A stretch of 64,000 nt of DNA from Rahnella bruchi. Its GTDB lineage: Bacteria > Pseudomonadota > Gammaproteobacteria > Enterobacterales > Enterobacteriaceae. Below are positions 1 to 7,722 of the stretch, piece by piece. The translations under genes were made by a program, and so were the position numbers. The stretch spans positions 434,001 to 498,000 of the forward strand of contig NZ_QZWI01000001.1 in the NCBI RefSeq assembly GCF_003614975.1, written 5' to 3'. Numbering within the stretch: position 1 is the stretch's first letter; the number at the start of each line of letters is the position of its first letter. The notes below the pieces were generated by a model. It had not been told where the DNA came from. It did not search any database and was given only the letters and a program-made list of their open reading frames with translations.

Positions 1-513
1 TTGCTGAATGTAAATGAGAAGTGCCATCACCTGTATTAATAATTTAAAAAAAGGCTTTTTTAATCAATGGTCAAGCGCCAGCCCTTGGCCTGTCTTATTT
101 TCCGCAAAAAAATAATGCCAACCGTTTTTTGTTGCTTAAAATCCATGGTTAACTGGCCTGACTATTTAACCGACAGTAATCGTCAAAGATATATATATGA
201 TATGACCGATGATTATTTACGATCGCACGAATTGCTGATGGTTTATATGAATAAATCTGCACGTGGAGATGAATTTTTCTCAACCGGCAATAATGTTTAG
301 TATTCTGTACTTTGTTGGCAAAAACGCTCGATGCTTATATCGGATTAACACATTTGCGTCACCCCAACGGGCGATGCACTAAAACCGACTAACTATGCTA
401 AAATGCCGCCACTTTCCACCCGGCGCGAACGGGTGAGTTCATTTTTAGCCCCATTTTTCAACCGTTTAGAATTCGGCGTGCTGCCTGGCAGTGAGCCTGA
501 GGAGATATAAATA
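1..513. other. AT-rich leading region without a confident gene
   Basis: Only a weak 77-codon reading frame (listed separately) lies here. Near 47-62 there is a short A-run/GGC/T-run palindrome that could be the end of an upstream transcript. The stretch from about 301 to 513 should hold the yecF promoter, but I cannot pick a convincing -35/-10 pair. Nothing else is recognised. Confidence 0.5.
67..300 (+). CDS. Doubtful small ORF
   Basis: This is an open frame of 77 codons starting at ATG 67. I do not recognise the product and see no signal peptide, membrane segment or motif. No clear ribosome binding site precedes the ATG. The A+T-rich composition matches its non-coding surroundings rather than the neighbouring genes. 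An internal ATG at residue 27 would give a shorter, more polar protein of about 51 residues, also unrecognised. It is listed only because nothing else occupies the stretch; it may well be non-coding. Confidence 0.15.
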   Translation: MVKRQPLACLIFRKKIMPTVFCCLKSMVNWPDYLTDSNRQRYIYDMTDDYLRSHELLMVYMNKSARGDEFFSTGNNV

Positions 514-738
514 ATGAGTAATTGCGATTTTACGACTGAAGCGAACGTTGAAACACTGGCGACCGAAGTTGCCTGCCTTAAAGCGACACTGACCCTGATC
601 CTCAAAGCCATCGGTCAGGCTGATGCGGGTAAAGTGATGCTGAACATGGAGCGTTTTGTTGCGCAGATGGAAGACGAGCAACAGGCTGAAGTCTTCAAAA
701 ACGCCCTGCAACAAATCAAGTTCGCATACCGCCAGTAA
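514..738 (+). CDS. yecF: YecF-like DUF2594 family protein
   Basis: A 74-residue cytoplasmic protein, the same length as E. coli YecF (DUF2594). Conserved family stretches are visible: a central [20 protein letters not shown] segment followed by a downstream MERF...MEDE...AEVF block and the C-terminal IKFAYRQ. The predicted structure is helical with no transmembrane segment or signal peptide. A good Shine-Dalgarno (GAGGAGAT) lies just upstream of ATG 514. The molecular function of this family is not known to me. An inverted repeat follows at 748-769. The family assignment is strong and the function is open. Confidence 0.9.
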   Translation: MSNCDFTTEANVETLATEVACLKATLTLILKAIGQADAGKVMLNMERFVAQMEDEQQAEVFKNALQQIKFAYRQ

Positions 739-747
739 AGTATTCAG

Positions 748-769
748 GAGTCTGTCGACCGACAGGCTC
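748..769. repeat. Inverted repeat after yecF
   Basis: CTGTCG-AC-CGACAG (752-765) is a perfect 6-bp inverted repeat, extended by GAG/CTC at the ends after one mismatch. It sits just behind the yecF stop. No T-run follows, so it is not a standard terminator; it could stabilise the mRNA end. Confidence 0.4.
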
Positions 770-866
770 TGCCCTTCCCTGTTTTCGCCTGCACTTTCTG
801 CTCAGACTTTCAGCTGCAATTTTCTGCTATAATCAGGCCCTGAATTCATTTCACGGGGACCAGAGC

Positions 867-1040
867 ATGAGCGACGAAAAGAATAAAGAAAACAAAAGCA
901 AAGCCGATGACGTCCACGTCAGCGACGGGTTAGGAGAACTGCTTGAGGCTTCAGAACAACTGACTGAAGAAGAACTCCGGAAAGCGGCAGAAGAAGCAAA
1001 ACAAGCCGTTGAAGATGCCAAGAACCAAAAACATCATTGA
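867..1040 (+). CDS. Small, highly charged hypothetical protein
   Basis: A 57-residue frame starting at ATG 867 with a GGGGAC element about 8 nt upstream. The product begins MSDEKNKENKSKADD and is dominated by E, K, D, Q and A, with no cysteine and no hydrophobic segment. Residues from about 22 onward (GELLEASEQLTEEELRKAAE and following) should form an amphipathic helix. It ends only 3 nt before the AraC-family gene, so the two are probably co-transcribed. I do not recognise the family. The clean start signal and tight spacing argue that it is real. Confidence 0.6.
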   Translation: MSDEKNKENKSKADDVHVSDGLGELLEASEQLTEEELRKAAEEAKQAVEDAKNQKHH

Positions 1041-1043
1041 TTC

Positions 1044-1805
1044 ATGCAACACAATTTCCTTGCCCCGCATCAGGCGATTGCGCCTCTGGCTATCGATTAC
1101 CAGCACGGCGACAGTGAGCCCGCGCACAGCCACAGCTGTTCGCAACTGATTCATACTTTATCGGGCGTGGTAGAAGTTCATACCGCACTGGGCACCTGGA
1201 TGGTGCCCCCCGGACGTGGCGTGTGGTTACCCGCTCACGTTGTGCACAGCCTGCGTTTTATCGGTGGCGTCAAAGCCCGCACCCTGTTTGTTGAGCCCCT
1301 CGCCCGTGCCGATTTGCCCGCACAATGTCAGGTCGTGCAAATTTCTCCTCTTCTGCGCGAACTGATCCTGACCTCGCTGACCATTCCGGTGGATTATCTG
1401 CCCGGTGGTCGCGATGAACGTATCATGGAGCTGTTGCTCGACGAACTACGCCTTTTACCCAGCTTGCCGCTGCATCTGCCGGAACCGAAAGAGCCGGAAC
1501 TTTTGCTACTGACTCAGCAAATACGGGCAGATTTGTGCTCATCGTGGGAACTGGAAGACGTCGCGCAGCGTATGGAAATCAGCAGCCGTACCCTCTCGCG
1601 TCGTTTTCAGCGTGAAACGGGTCTGCGGTTTAGTGACTGGGTACGTCAGGCGAAATTACTGGAAGCTCTGAACCAGCTGGCGGCAGGTGTGTCGGTGATT
1701 GATGTGGCGCTGGCGCTCGGTTACGACAGTCCGAGCGCCTTTAGTGCGATGTTTCGCCGATTACTGGGCGTATCCCCCAGCGAATACTTTAATCAGACAT
1801 CCTGA
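1044..1805 (+). CDS. AraC-family transcriptional regulator with cupin sensor domain
   Basis: A 253-residue regulator. Residues about 1-110 form a cupin-type sensing domain, with the metal-site-like stretch HSHSCSQLIH and the following VPPGRGVWLPAHVVH. Residues about 155-250 carry the two helix-turn-helix units typical of AraC/XylS: MEISSRTLSRRFQRETG and the C-terminal ALALGYDSPSAFSAMFRR...G.SPSEYF. The architecture resembles E. coli NimR (YeaM), an exporter regulator, but orthology is not claimed. It converges on leuA with only 22 bp between stops, and no strong terminator separates them. The target gene is not evident in this window. Confidence 0.85.
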   Translation: MQHNFLAPHQAIAPLAIDYQHGDSEPAHSHSCSQLIHTLSGVVEVHTALGTWMVPPGRGVWLPAHVVHSLRFIGGVKARTLFVEPLARADLPAQCQVVQISPLLRELILTSLTIPVDYLPGGRDERIMELLLDELRLLPSLPLHLPEPKEPELLLLTQQIRADLCSSWELEDVAQRMEISSRTLSRRFQRETGLRFSDWVRQAKLLEALNQLAAGVSVIDVALALGYDSPSAFSAMFRRLLGVSPSEYFNQTS

Positions 1806-1827
1806 ACAGACTAATCAGTCAGCCACA

Positions 1828-3498
1828 TCAGTCAGCCATAATGGCACTGGCAGCATTAAACAGCGCCTGCAAAGACGCGCTGGAAACATCGCTGTCGATC
1901 CCCACGCCGTAACAGGTTTCTCCCGGACGCCCCTGACAACTCAGATACGCCACTGCACGGCTGTGGCTTTGATGTCCCAGCGTGTGCTCATGATAATCGC
2001 CGATCTCCAGCTGTACATCGAAACTGCGGCGCAGGGCATCCGCCGCGCCGGAAAGCAAACCATTGCCACTGCCAGAAATGTGCTGCTCTTCATTGCGATA
2101 ACGGATCCGCGCGCTGAAATGACACACATTTTGTTCGTCACTGCGGATGTCATACCCCAGCAGTTTGATCACCGGCTGCTCGGTTAAACCGTATCGCTGA
2201 CGGAAAAGACGCCAGATATCACTGGTGCTCATTTCCTTGCCATGCGCATCTGTCTCGCGCTGCACGGCCTTGCTGAAATCAATCTGCAAGCCACGCGGCA
2301 ATTTCAGGCCATGATTTTGCTCAAGCAGCCACGCCGCTCCGCTTTTACCGGACTGACTGTTGACGCGGATCACCGCTTCATAGCTACATCCGACATCCGC
2401 CGGGTCCAGCGGCAGGTAAGGCACGCGCCAGTACGGGCTCTCAGAGGTTTTTTGCGCCGCAAAACCTTTCTTGATAGCGTCCTGATGCGAGCCGGAAAAT
2501 GCCGTAAAGACCAGTTCCCCCGCATACGGATGGCGCGGATGCACTGGCAACTGATTGCACTCTTCTACCGCTTCCACGATGGCCTGTAAATTACTGAAAT
2601 CAAGTCCCGGCGCGACACCTTGGGTATAGAGGTTCAGGGCCAGCGTCACGATATCCACGTTACCGGTGCGTTCACCGTTGCCGAACAAACACCCTTCCAC
2701 GCGATCGGCACCCGCCAGCATGGCCAGCTCTGCACACGCCACGCCCGTTCCACGATCATTATGCGGATGCACGCTGATTGAAACCTGCTGGCGACGGCTG
2801 AAATGACGGCAGAACCATTCAATCTGATCGGCATAAATATTCGGTGTGCTGACTTCCACAGTCGCCGGTAAATTAATGATCATCGGTCTTTGCGCGCCCG
2901 GTTCCCAGACATCCGCTACGGCTTCACACACTTCCAGCGCAAACTCCAGTTCGGTAAAGCAAAACGTTTCCGGCGAATATTCGAACGTCCAGTCGGTTTG
3001 CGAATATTGTTCACAAAGTTGACGGATCTGTTGCGCGCCACGCACGGCCAGTTCGCGGGTTGCCGCCTGATCCTGATTGAAGACCACTTCACGGAAAACA
3101 GGCGCGGTGGCATTGTATAAATGCACGATGGCGCGCGGTACGTCTTTCAGGGCTTCGAAGGTGCGCGCAATCAGATCAGGGCGCGATGGCGTCAGAACCT
3201 GGATCACCACATCATCAGGGATCAGCTTGTCTTCAATCAGCCCGCGGACGAAATCAAAATCGGTTTGCGATGCCGACGGGAATGCGACCTCAATCTGCTT
3301 AAAACCACACTTAATCAACAAATCGAAAAACTGACGTTTCCGCGCATTGTCCATGGGTTCAGCCAGCGCCTGATTACCGTCGCGCAAATCACTTGAGCAC
3401 CACTGCGGCGCGGCGCTGAGCACATTTCCCGGCCACTGACGATCAGGCAAATTGACCTGCGGGAAGGGGCGATATTTTTGCGACGGGTCGTTTAACAT
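1828..3498 (-). CDS. leuA: 2-isopropylmalate synthase, long form
   Basis: Condenses 2-oxoisovalerate with acetyl-CoA to 2-isopropylmalate, the first committed step of leucine synthesis. The 556-residue product is the long alpha-IPMS type: an N-terminal extension with RPFPQVNLPDRQWP, the HMGL catalytic barrel with SSDLRDGNQAL (metal/substrate site), the SVHPHNDRGTG histidine motif and the LFGNGERTGN loop, then a C-terminal LeuA dimer/regulatory domain ending in ALFNAASAIMAD. Start ATG 3498 is chosen over the further-upstream ATG at 3531 because AAGGAG sits at the right distance at about 3502-3507. It stands alone: no leuBCD, leader peptide or leuO neighbour is seen. The usual enterobacterial LeuA is shorter (about 520 residues), so a second copy in a leu operon is possible. 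Confidence 0.9.
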   Translation of the reverse strand: MLNDPSQKYRPFPQVNLPDRQWPGNVLSAAPQWCSSDLRDGNQALAEPMDNARKRQFFDLLIKCGFKQIEVAFPSASQTDFDFVRGLIEDKLIPDDVVIQVLTPSRPDLIARTFEALKDVPRAIVHLYNATAPVFREVVFNQDQAATRELAVRGAQQIRQLCEQYSQTDWTFEYSPETFCFTELEFALEVCEAVADVWEPGAQRPMIINLPATVEVSTPNIYADQIEWFCRHFSRRQQVSISVHPHNDRGTGVACAELAMLAGADRVEGCLFGNGERTGNVDIVTLALNLYTQGVAPGLDFSNLQAIVEAVEECNQLPVHPRHPYAGELVFTAFSGSHQDAIKKGFAAQKTSESPYWRVPYLPLDPADVGCSYEAVIRVNSQSGKSGAAWLLEQNHGLKLPRGLQIDFSKAVQRETDAHGKEMSTSDIWRLFRQRYGLTEQPVIKLLGYDIRSDEQNVCHFSARIRYRNEEQHISGSGNGLLSGAADALRRSFDVQLEIGDYHEHTLGHQSHSRAVAYLSCQGRPGETCYGVGIDSDVSSASLQALFNAASAIMAD

Positions 3499-3690
3499 AC
3501 GATTCTCCTTGGGGTTTAGAGGCAGCTGCAATGCGCCGTTAAACCCATAGTACGCAAACGATAACTTCCTGCGCCTGACTAACTGACAGCAACCCTCGCA
3601 AAACGGACAAAAGAAAATGATAAACGAATCAAAGTCACGCTATAGTGCATAACTAAACGCGTCCAGCTCGGCGATCAGAGGTCGTACAGA

Positions 3691-5457
3691 ATGAAAAGGG
3701 TTCTGAATCCAAACGAAAAGAAACGGCTTGCGGCGCTGCAAAAATTGAAGATTGCGGACGGCAACCCGGATGAAGTCCTCGACCTGATTACCCGTCTTAC
3801 TCAGCAGATTTTTGATATTCCTATTTGCATCATTACTCTGGTAGACCAGCATCGTCAGTGGTTTAAATCTAAAACCAACACCGCGCTTCGTTACACCGCC
3901 CGGGATATTGCCTTTTGCGATCACACCATTCGCTCTTCGTCAGTGATGGTGGTAAATGACGCCACTCTTGATCCCCGTTTTAACGATAACCCGCTGGTGA
4001 CGGCTGAAGAAGGGATGCGTTTTTATGCCGGTGCGCCGCTGATTACCCGCGATGGTTTTGCCGTTGGCAGTTTATGTCTTGCAGATAAAAATCCGCGCGA
4101 CTTTTCCGTTCAGGAAATAGAAATGCTGTCGGATCTGGCGGCCATTGTCATCGATATTATTGAATCCCGCAGCAGCATGAGTTTTGTCGATATCGTCACG
4201 CGCTTACCTAACCGTCAGCGTCTGATGGAAGACATCGCGCAACTGATTAAGGCGCCAGACAACACCGCGTACCTGCTGATCCTGATCGATACCCTGGATA
4301 CGCTCTATGCCTATGATATTGGCCGTGCAATTGGCATTCCGAAAGTCGAAAATATCCTCAAGGATGTCGGCTCATTCCTGCGCAGTGAACTCAACGAAAA
4401 CGATAAAGTTTACAGCCTGATGCTGGGCCGTTTTGCCCTCATCAAGCGCCTTGATGAGCAGGAAGAAATCTTCACTCAGCTCGAAAATGCGGCGACAAGA
4501 ATCCAGCAAAGTATTACCAGCGACATTCCGATCAATGTGCGCCTGCATGCCGGTTATACGGTATTTTCACCCACCTCTGATTGCGCTGAAAACATCATGC
4601 GTCAGGGCATGTCTTCATTGCATGAAGCGATCAGTAATAACCAGCTGGTGATGCCGTATCATCAGGAATCGGACGTTATTCAGCGTCGCGCGTTTAACCT
4701 GCTGAATGACCTGATGGCAACGGTAGCTTCCTGCAAAGACTTCCATCTGGTGTATCAGCCTAAGATTCGCCTGGCTGACAAAAAATTTCAGGGTGTTGAA
4801 GCGCTGATCCGCTGGCAGCATCCGACTCTCGGAGTGATTTCACCTTCAGAATTTATTCCTCTGGCTGAAAAAACGCCTTTAATTACACCGCTGACCAACT
4901 GGGTCATCACCCAGGCGGTGATGCAAATCGCCGAATGGCAAAAACGTGGCGCGCAAATTCAGGTATCGATAAATCTGACGGCCAATAATCTGGTAGAACA
5001 GGATCTGGTTCAGCGCATTCATACCGCGCTTATCCTGCATCAGGTATCTCCATCCATGCTGGAAATCGAATGCCTGGAAACTCAGACGCTGGCAAATAAT
5101 CCTCATGCCGTGGCCTCACTGGATGCATTGCGTAATATGGGGATCAGCATCGCGCTGGATGATTTCGGATCGGGTTACAGCAATCTTAATTACCTGCAAA
5201 AGATCCCGGCGGATACGCTGAAACTGGATCAATCCCTCATTCAGGGCATCAGCAATGACAGCAAAAGCAAAGTCATTGTGAAATCGATGATTGAAATGGC
5301 ACATGCGCTCAGTTATCAGGTAGTGGCTGAAGGGGTGGAAGACAACGACACCCTGCTGTGTCTGGAGGAACTTCAGTGCGATTCGGTGCAGGGTTTTTAT
5401 TTCTCACGCCCGCTGCAACACGATCAAATCCTCGAATGGTCCAAACCTTACATCTGA
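3691..5457 (+). CDS. GAF / degenerate GGDEF / EAL cyclic-di-GMP phosphodiesterase
   Basis: A 588-residue cytoplasmic signalling protein. Residues about 20-165 form a GAF sensor domain (ICIITLVDQHRQWFKSK, CDHTIRSS, FYAGAPL, GSLCLADKNPRDFS). Residues about 175-330 are a GGDEF domain whose signature is lost: near residue 245 the sequence reads LGRFALI, so cyclase activity is unlikely. Residues about 345-585 are an EAL domain with EALIRW near 370, LDDFGSGYSNL near 490, LKLDQSLI, VVAEGVE near 545 and QGFYFSRPL, so hydrolysis of c-di-GMP is expected. The INLTA.N and LEIECLETQ segments deviate slightly from the usual consensus, so activity is inferred. It is monocistronic, with a strong terminator behind it. 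Confidence 0.88.
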   Translation: MKRVLNPNEKKRLAALQKLKIADGNPDEVLDLITRLTQQIFDIPICIITLVDQHRQWFKSKTNTALRYTARDIAFCDHTIRSSSVMVVNDATLDPRFNDNPLVTAEEGMRFYAGAPLITRDGFAVGSLCLADKNPRDFSVQEIEMLSDLAAIVIDIIESRSSMSFVDIVTRLPNRQRLMEDIAQLIKAPDNTAYLLILIDTLDTLYAYDIGRAIGIPKVENILKDVGSFLRSELNENDKVYSLMLGRFALIKRLDEQEEIFTQLENAATRIQQSITSDIPINVRLHAGYTVFSPTSDCAENIMRQGMSSLHEAISNNQLVMPYHQESDVIQRRAFNLLNDLMATVASCKDFHLVYQPKIRLADKKFQGVEALIRWQHPTLGVISPSEFIPLAEKTPLITPLTNWVITQAVMQIAEWQKRGAQIQVSINLTANNLVEQDLVQRIHTALILHQVSPSMLEIECLETQTLANNPHAVASLDALRNMGISIALDDFGSGYSNLNYLQKIPADTLKLDQSLIQGISNDSKSKVIVKSMIEMAHALSYQVVAEGVEDNDTLLCLEELQCDSVQGFYFSRPLQHDQILEWSKPYI

Positions 5458-5481
5458 ATAAATCGATGACTGGCTGACAAT

Positions 5482-5507
5482 AAAAAACCCGCCTTCGCGG
5501 GTTTTTT
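5482..5507. terminator. Bidirectional rho-independent terminator
   Basis: AAAAAACCCGC-CTTC-GCGGGTTTTTT-type hairpin with A- and T-runs on both sides. It lies between the convergent EAL gene and the lipoprotein gene, so it can serve both. Confidence 0.9.
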
Positions 5508-5514
5508 CATTTCA

Positions 5515-5934
5515 TCACTTACTATTGCTGCCTTCTGGCCGGATGTTGTAGGTTCCGAAGAAGCTACGGTCGGTTTCCAGACTGATGTTTTTGCCGTTGG
5601 CATCGACCGTGATCTCACCGGTGGTTTTCGTCAGCGCGCAGGCGATACGTACTTCAATCTTGCGCATACCGTTCGGCACATTCAAATCCACATACTGGTT
5701 GAAATGCAGGGTTGCAATGGTCTTTCCGTCCAGAATAACCAGCAACGGGCAGGTCTTCTCAAACGGCACGATTGTAGATTGTTCTAAGCGGTGCAAACGG
5801 ATGTGTGTCTGCCCTTCTGGCGCAACGGCGCTGGCATTTGCGTAGGCTGACTTAACCTGAGGCGTCGGTTCATAAGGATTACTCGCACACCCGGCTAAAA
5901 ATAAAGCAGCCAAGGCCACCAGTGTTTTTTTCAT
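5515..5934 (-). CDS. Putative outer-membrane lipoprotein
   Basis: A 139-residue protein with a lipoprotein signal peptide, MKKTLVALAALFLAGCAS; the lipidated cysteine is residue 16. Alanine at +2 (no aspartate) predicts sorting to the outer membrane. The mature part is rich in beta-strand-like segments (PLLVILDGKTIATLHFNQYV, MRKIEVRIACALTKTTGEI), with two further cysteines (in TCPLLV and IACAL) that could form a disulfide. The start at 5934 follows AGGGAG at good spacing; a longer frame to 5988 lacks this. I do not recognise a named family. It is monocistronic and convergent with the EAL gene. Confidence 0.75.
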   Translation of the reverse strand: MKKTLVALAALFLAGCASNPYEPTPQVKSAYANASAVAPEGQTHIRLHRLEQSTIVPFEKTCPLLVILDGKTIATLHFNQYVDLNVPNGMRKIEVRIACALTKTTGEITVDANGKNISLETDRSFFGTYNIRPEGSNSK

Positions 5935-6161
5935 CGTTATCTCCCTGAGTTTATGAACGAATGATAGCAGCGTGCGCGCTACGGGCAACTAAAAACCGAT
6001 GCCAGCCAACGCAGGAGTGACCGCGCCTCTGAAAAGTCATCCTATTCTGTGATATCCGTTTAAAAAACAACCACCCGAATTGCTAATTTTGAGCAGGTCG
6101 TATTTGATATTATTAATAGGATTTATCCGATCAGATGTTCAACTCAGTATCAGGAATGATT

Positions 6162-6410
6162 ATGTACAGTTACACACTCATCGCTCCCGCAGGGATCGTT
6201 AAAGCCTACGAAGACGAATTTCGTGAAAAAGGGATAGAGCTGCTGGTTGCCAAACAGAACCGTTCAGAAACGGTCGTATTACGCAGCAGTCAGTTTGCTG
6301 AAGAGCGTACGTTTATTACTCACGTTCATTTGCTGATTTTCAGCTTATGTATGCGTGTGCAAAAACAGCTCAAGAATGGTAAGACGCCCAATACGACGAT
6401 TATGTATTAA
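6162..6410 (+). CDS. Small hypothetical protein
   Basis: An 82-residue basic, soluble protein beginning MYSYTLIAPAGIVKAYEDEF. The ATG at 6162 is preferred because AGGA lies 8 nt upstream; an ATG six bases earlier would be too close to it, and a frame extension to 6135 lacks a binding site. No signal peptide is seen. The hydrophobic HLLIFSLCMRV stretch (about residues 54-64) is too short for a clear membrane segment. I do not recognise the family. It is flanked by non-coding DNA and followed by a hairpin at 6437-6460. Confidence 0.5.
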   Translation: MYSYTLIAPAGIVKAYEDEFREKGIELLVAKQNRSETVVLRSSQFAEERTFITHVHLLIFSLCMRVQKQLKNGKTPNTTIMY

Positions 6411-6436
6411 AGTCCTCACGAAATAATTGATGTTCA

Positions 6437-6460
6437 GGCCTCAGTAAGAGGCCAGACTTT
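6437..6460 (+). terminator. Weak terminator-like hairpin
   Basis: GGCCTC-AGTAA-GAGGCC followed by AGACTTTT. The stem is perfect but the T-tract is short. It fits the end of the 82-residue gene. Confidence 0.45.
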
Positions 6461-6596
6461 TCCTGACGGATTCCTTTCCAAAACTGGCCTTTTCTTCTAA
6501 AAAAAAGAAACCAGGGCCACCTTCCGAAAATAAAAATTCACGTTGCCTGTTTTCAAAGCGTAACAGCGTTAGAAAAGGGTCGGCGAATTTTATTAT

Positions 6597-6968
6597 TTAG
6601 ATTACCGAATTCTTATTAATCATCAAATATCTCATCAGCCCTTCATCAGAAGCCTTCTTAGCGGCGGTGTTTTTCGCAGTCAGGTAAAATGAAGTGGAGA
6701 CATCATAAGGGGATTTTTCTGCTGCCTGAACTGTAAAAATCAATGGCTCAGAAGTCAGAGGTGAACTGCAAGCCATATCCCATTGAGTATTTTCATTTTT
6801 TATTACTTTACAATTACTTGCACCAAAGCTGTAAGACATTTTGTTGCTTACAGTAGCGACAGCCTCATTCACAAAATCAGGGGGATTCCCGCCACTATAA
6901 CTCCCGTAAGCTATACCCGCGACTAATAAAAGTGGCAGCGTATATAAAAAAACGACCCTCATTTTCAA
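6597..6968 (-). CDS. Hypothetical exported or membrane-anchored protein, possible TTG start
   Basis: The product has one N-terminal hydrophobic segment, VVFLYTLPLLLVAGIAYGSY, which could be a signal peptide or anchor, followed by a polar domain with two cysteines (ASNCKV and DMACSS) that may be disulfide-bonded in the periplasm. I do not recognise a family. Start choice: AAGGAG at 6977-6982 is 8 nt from a TTG at 6968 but 14 nt from the next ATG at 6962, so the TTG may be the true start; the two differ by two residues. The gene is more A+T-rich than most neighbours, possibly a sign of transfer or of weak constraint. Confidence 0.5.
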   Translation of the reverse strand: MKMRVVFLYTLPLLLVAGIAYGSYSGGNPPDFVNEAVATVSNKMSYSFGASNCKVIKNENTQWDMACSSPLTSEPLIFTVQAAEKSPYDVSTSFYLTAKNTAAKKASDEGLMRYLMINKNSVI

Positions 6969-6982
6969 TTAAATTACTCCTT

Positions 6983-7276
6983 TAATATGATTTCACCCAG
7001 TAGATTCCTCTTTATTGCCCTGTACAATAAGCATGAAATCCCAAATGGATACTTTCCATTAGATAAATAGTTACGAATAAGCGAATGATTACAACACACA
7101 TTATTCAGCATAACTAAACAGGATGTCCTGAAGTTATTTCAATTATATTCTCTTATCTCAAACCATTTTAATGTCGCATACTTTCCCAATAAACGGCTTT
7201 TGAGAAGAAAATGGCGCAAAAGTATCACACTAGGATATTTCAAAAGTGAGGATCTAAGCTAATATCTTGTTTTCGT
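6983..7276. other. AT-rich gap upstream of the tRNA 3' end
   Basis: No gene, hairpin or recognisable regulatory site is seen between the start of the exported-protein gene and the tRNA. The promoter of the leftward gene should lie here. Confidence 0.4.
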
Positions 7277-7352
7277 TGGTGGGTCGTGGCGGGTTCGAAC
7301 CGCCGACCAATTGATTAAGAGTCAACTGCTCTACCGACTGAGCTAACAACCC
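7277..7352 (-). tRNA. tRNA-Lys(CUU)
   Basis: Read on the minus strand, the 76-nt gene starts GGGTTGT and ends ACGACCC-A-CCA, with the CCA encoded. The D arm (TAGCTCAGTCGGTAGAGC), the anticodon arm GTTGA-CTCTTAA-TCAAT and the T arm with GGTTCGAACC are intact. The acceptor stem has one T-G pair. The anticodon is CTT, reading AAG codons. The E. coli lysine tRNAs all carry UUU, so this is a supplementary isoacceptor. It stands alone with no other tRNA adjacent, and no integrase or att duplication is seen beside it. Confidence 0.95.
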
Positions 7353-7722
7353 AACAGCACGAATTATTCCCCTCTATTCAGATGATGTCAAACCCTTATC
7401 CTTACTTATTTTGCTGTCTTTCCGGCAAATATTTGTGAAGCCCATCACATAGAAAACGGGTAGTATTCTCACCCTTCTGTTCACACCAGATTAATTAACA
7501 CGCAATTATCCACTATGTAAAAAATACGATACATTTTTCACCTCTGGCATTTTTTATGTCGGTTATAACATCTTTAGAATTAACATTAGTATTACAATCA
7601 CCCACTCCCGCTGTCGTTCCAGCGGAGATGATTAAAGAGCCTCAGCGCTCAAATACTGACGTAAATGAATGCGATATGGCGGAGTTCATACGCAGAAAGC
7701 AAAAAACAGGAATCTATACAAC
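7353..7722. other. cycA upstream region
   Basis: About 370 bp between the tRNA 5' end and cycA. It is A+T-rich and must contain the promoters of both. Overlapping short open frames here (for example from 7556) are not supported by composition or start signals. No riboswitch or palindrome is recognised. Confidence 0.4.

Noticed and set aside
1699-2187. 162-codon frame spanning the end of the AraC gene and leuA
   Set aside because: It overlaps two well-supported genes out of frame and has no recognisable product.
7277-7352. Attachment site for an integrated element at the tRNA
   Set aside because: No integrase gene, direct repeat of the tRNA end or shift in gene content is visible beside the tRNA.
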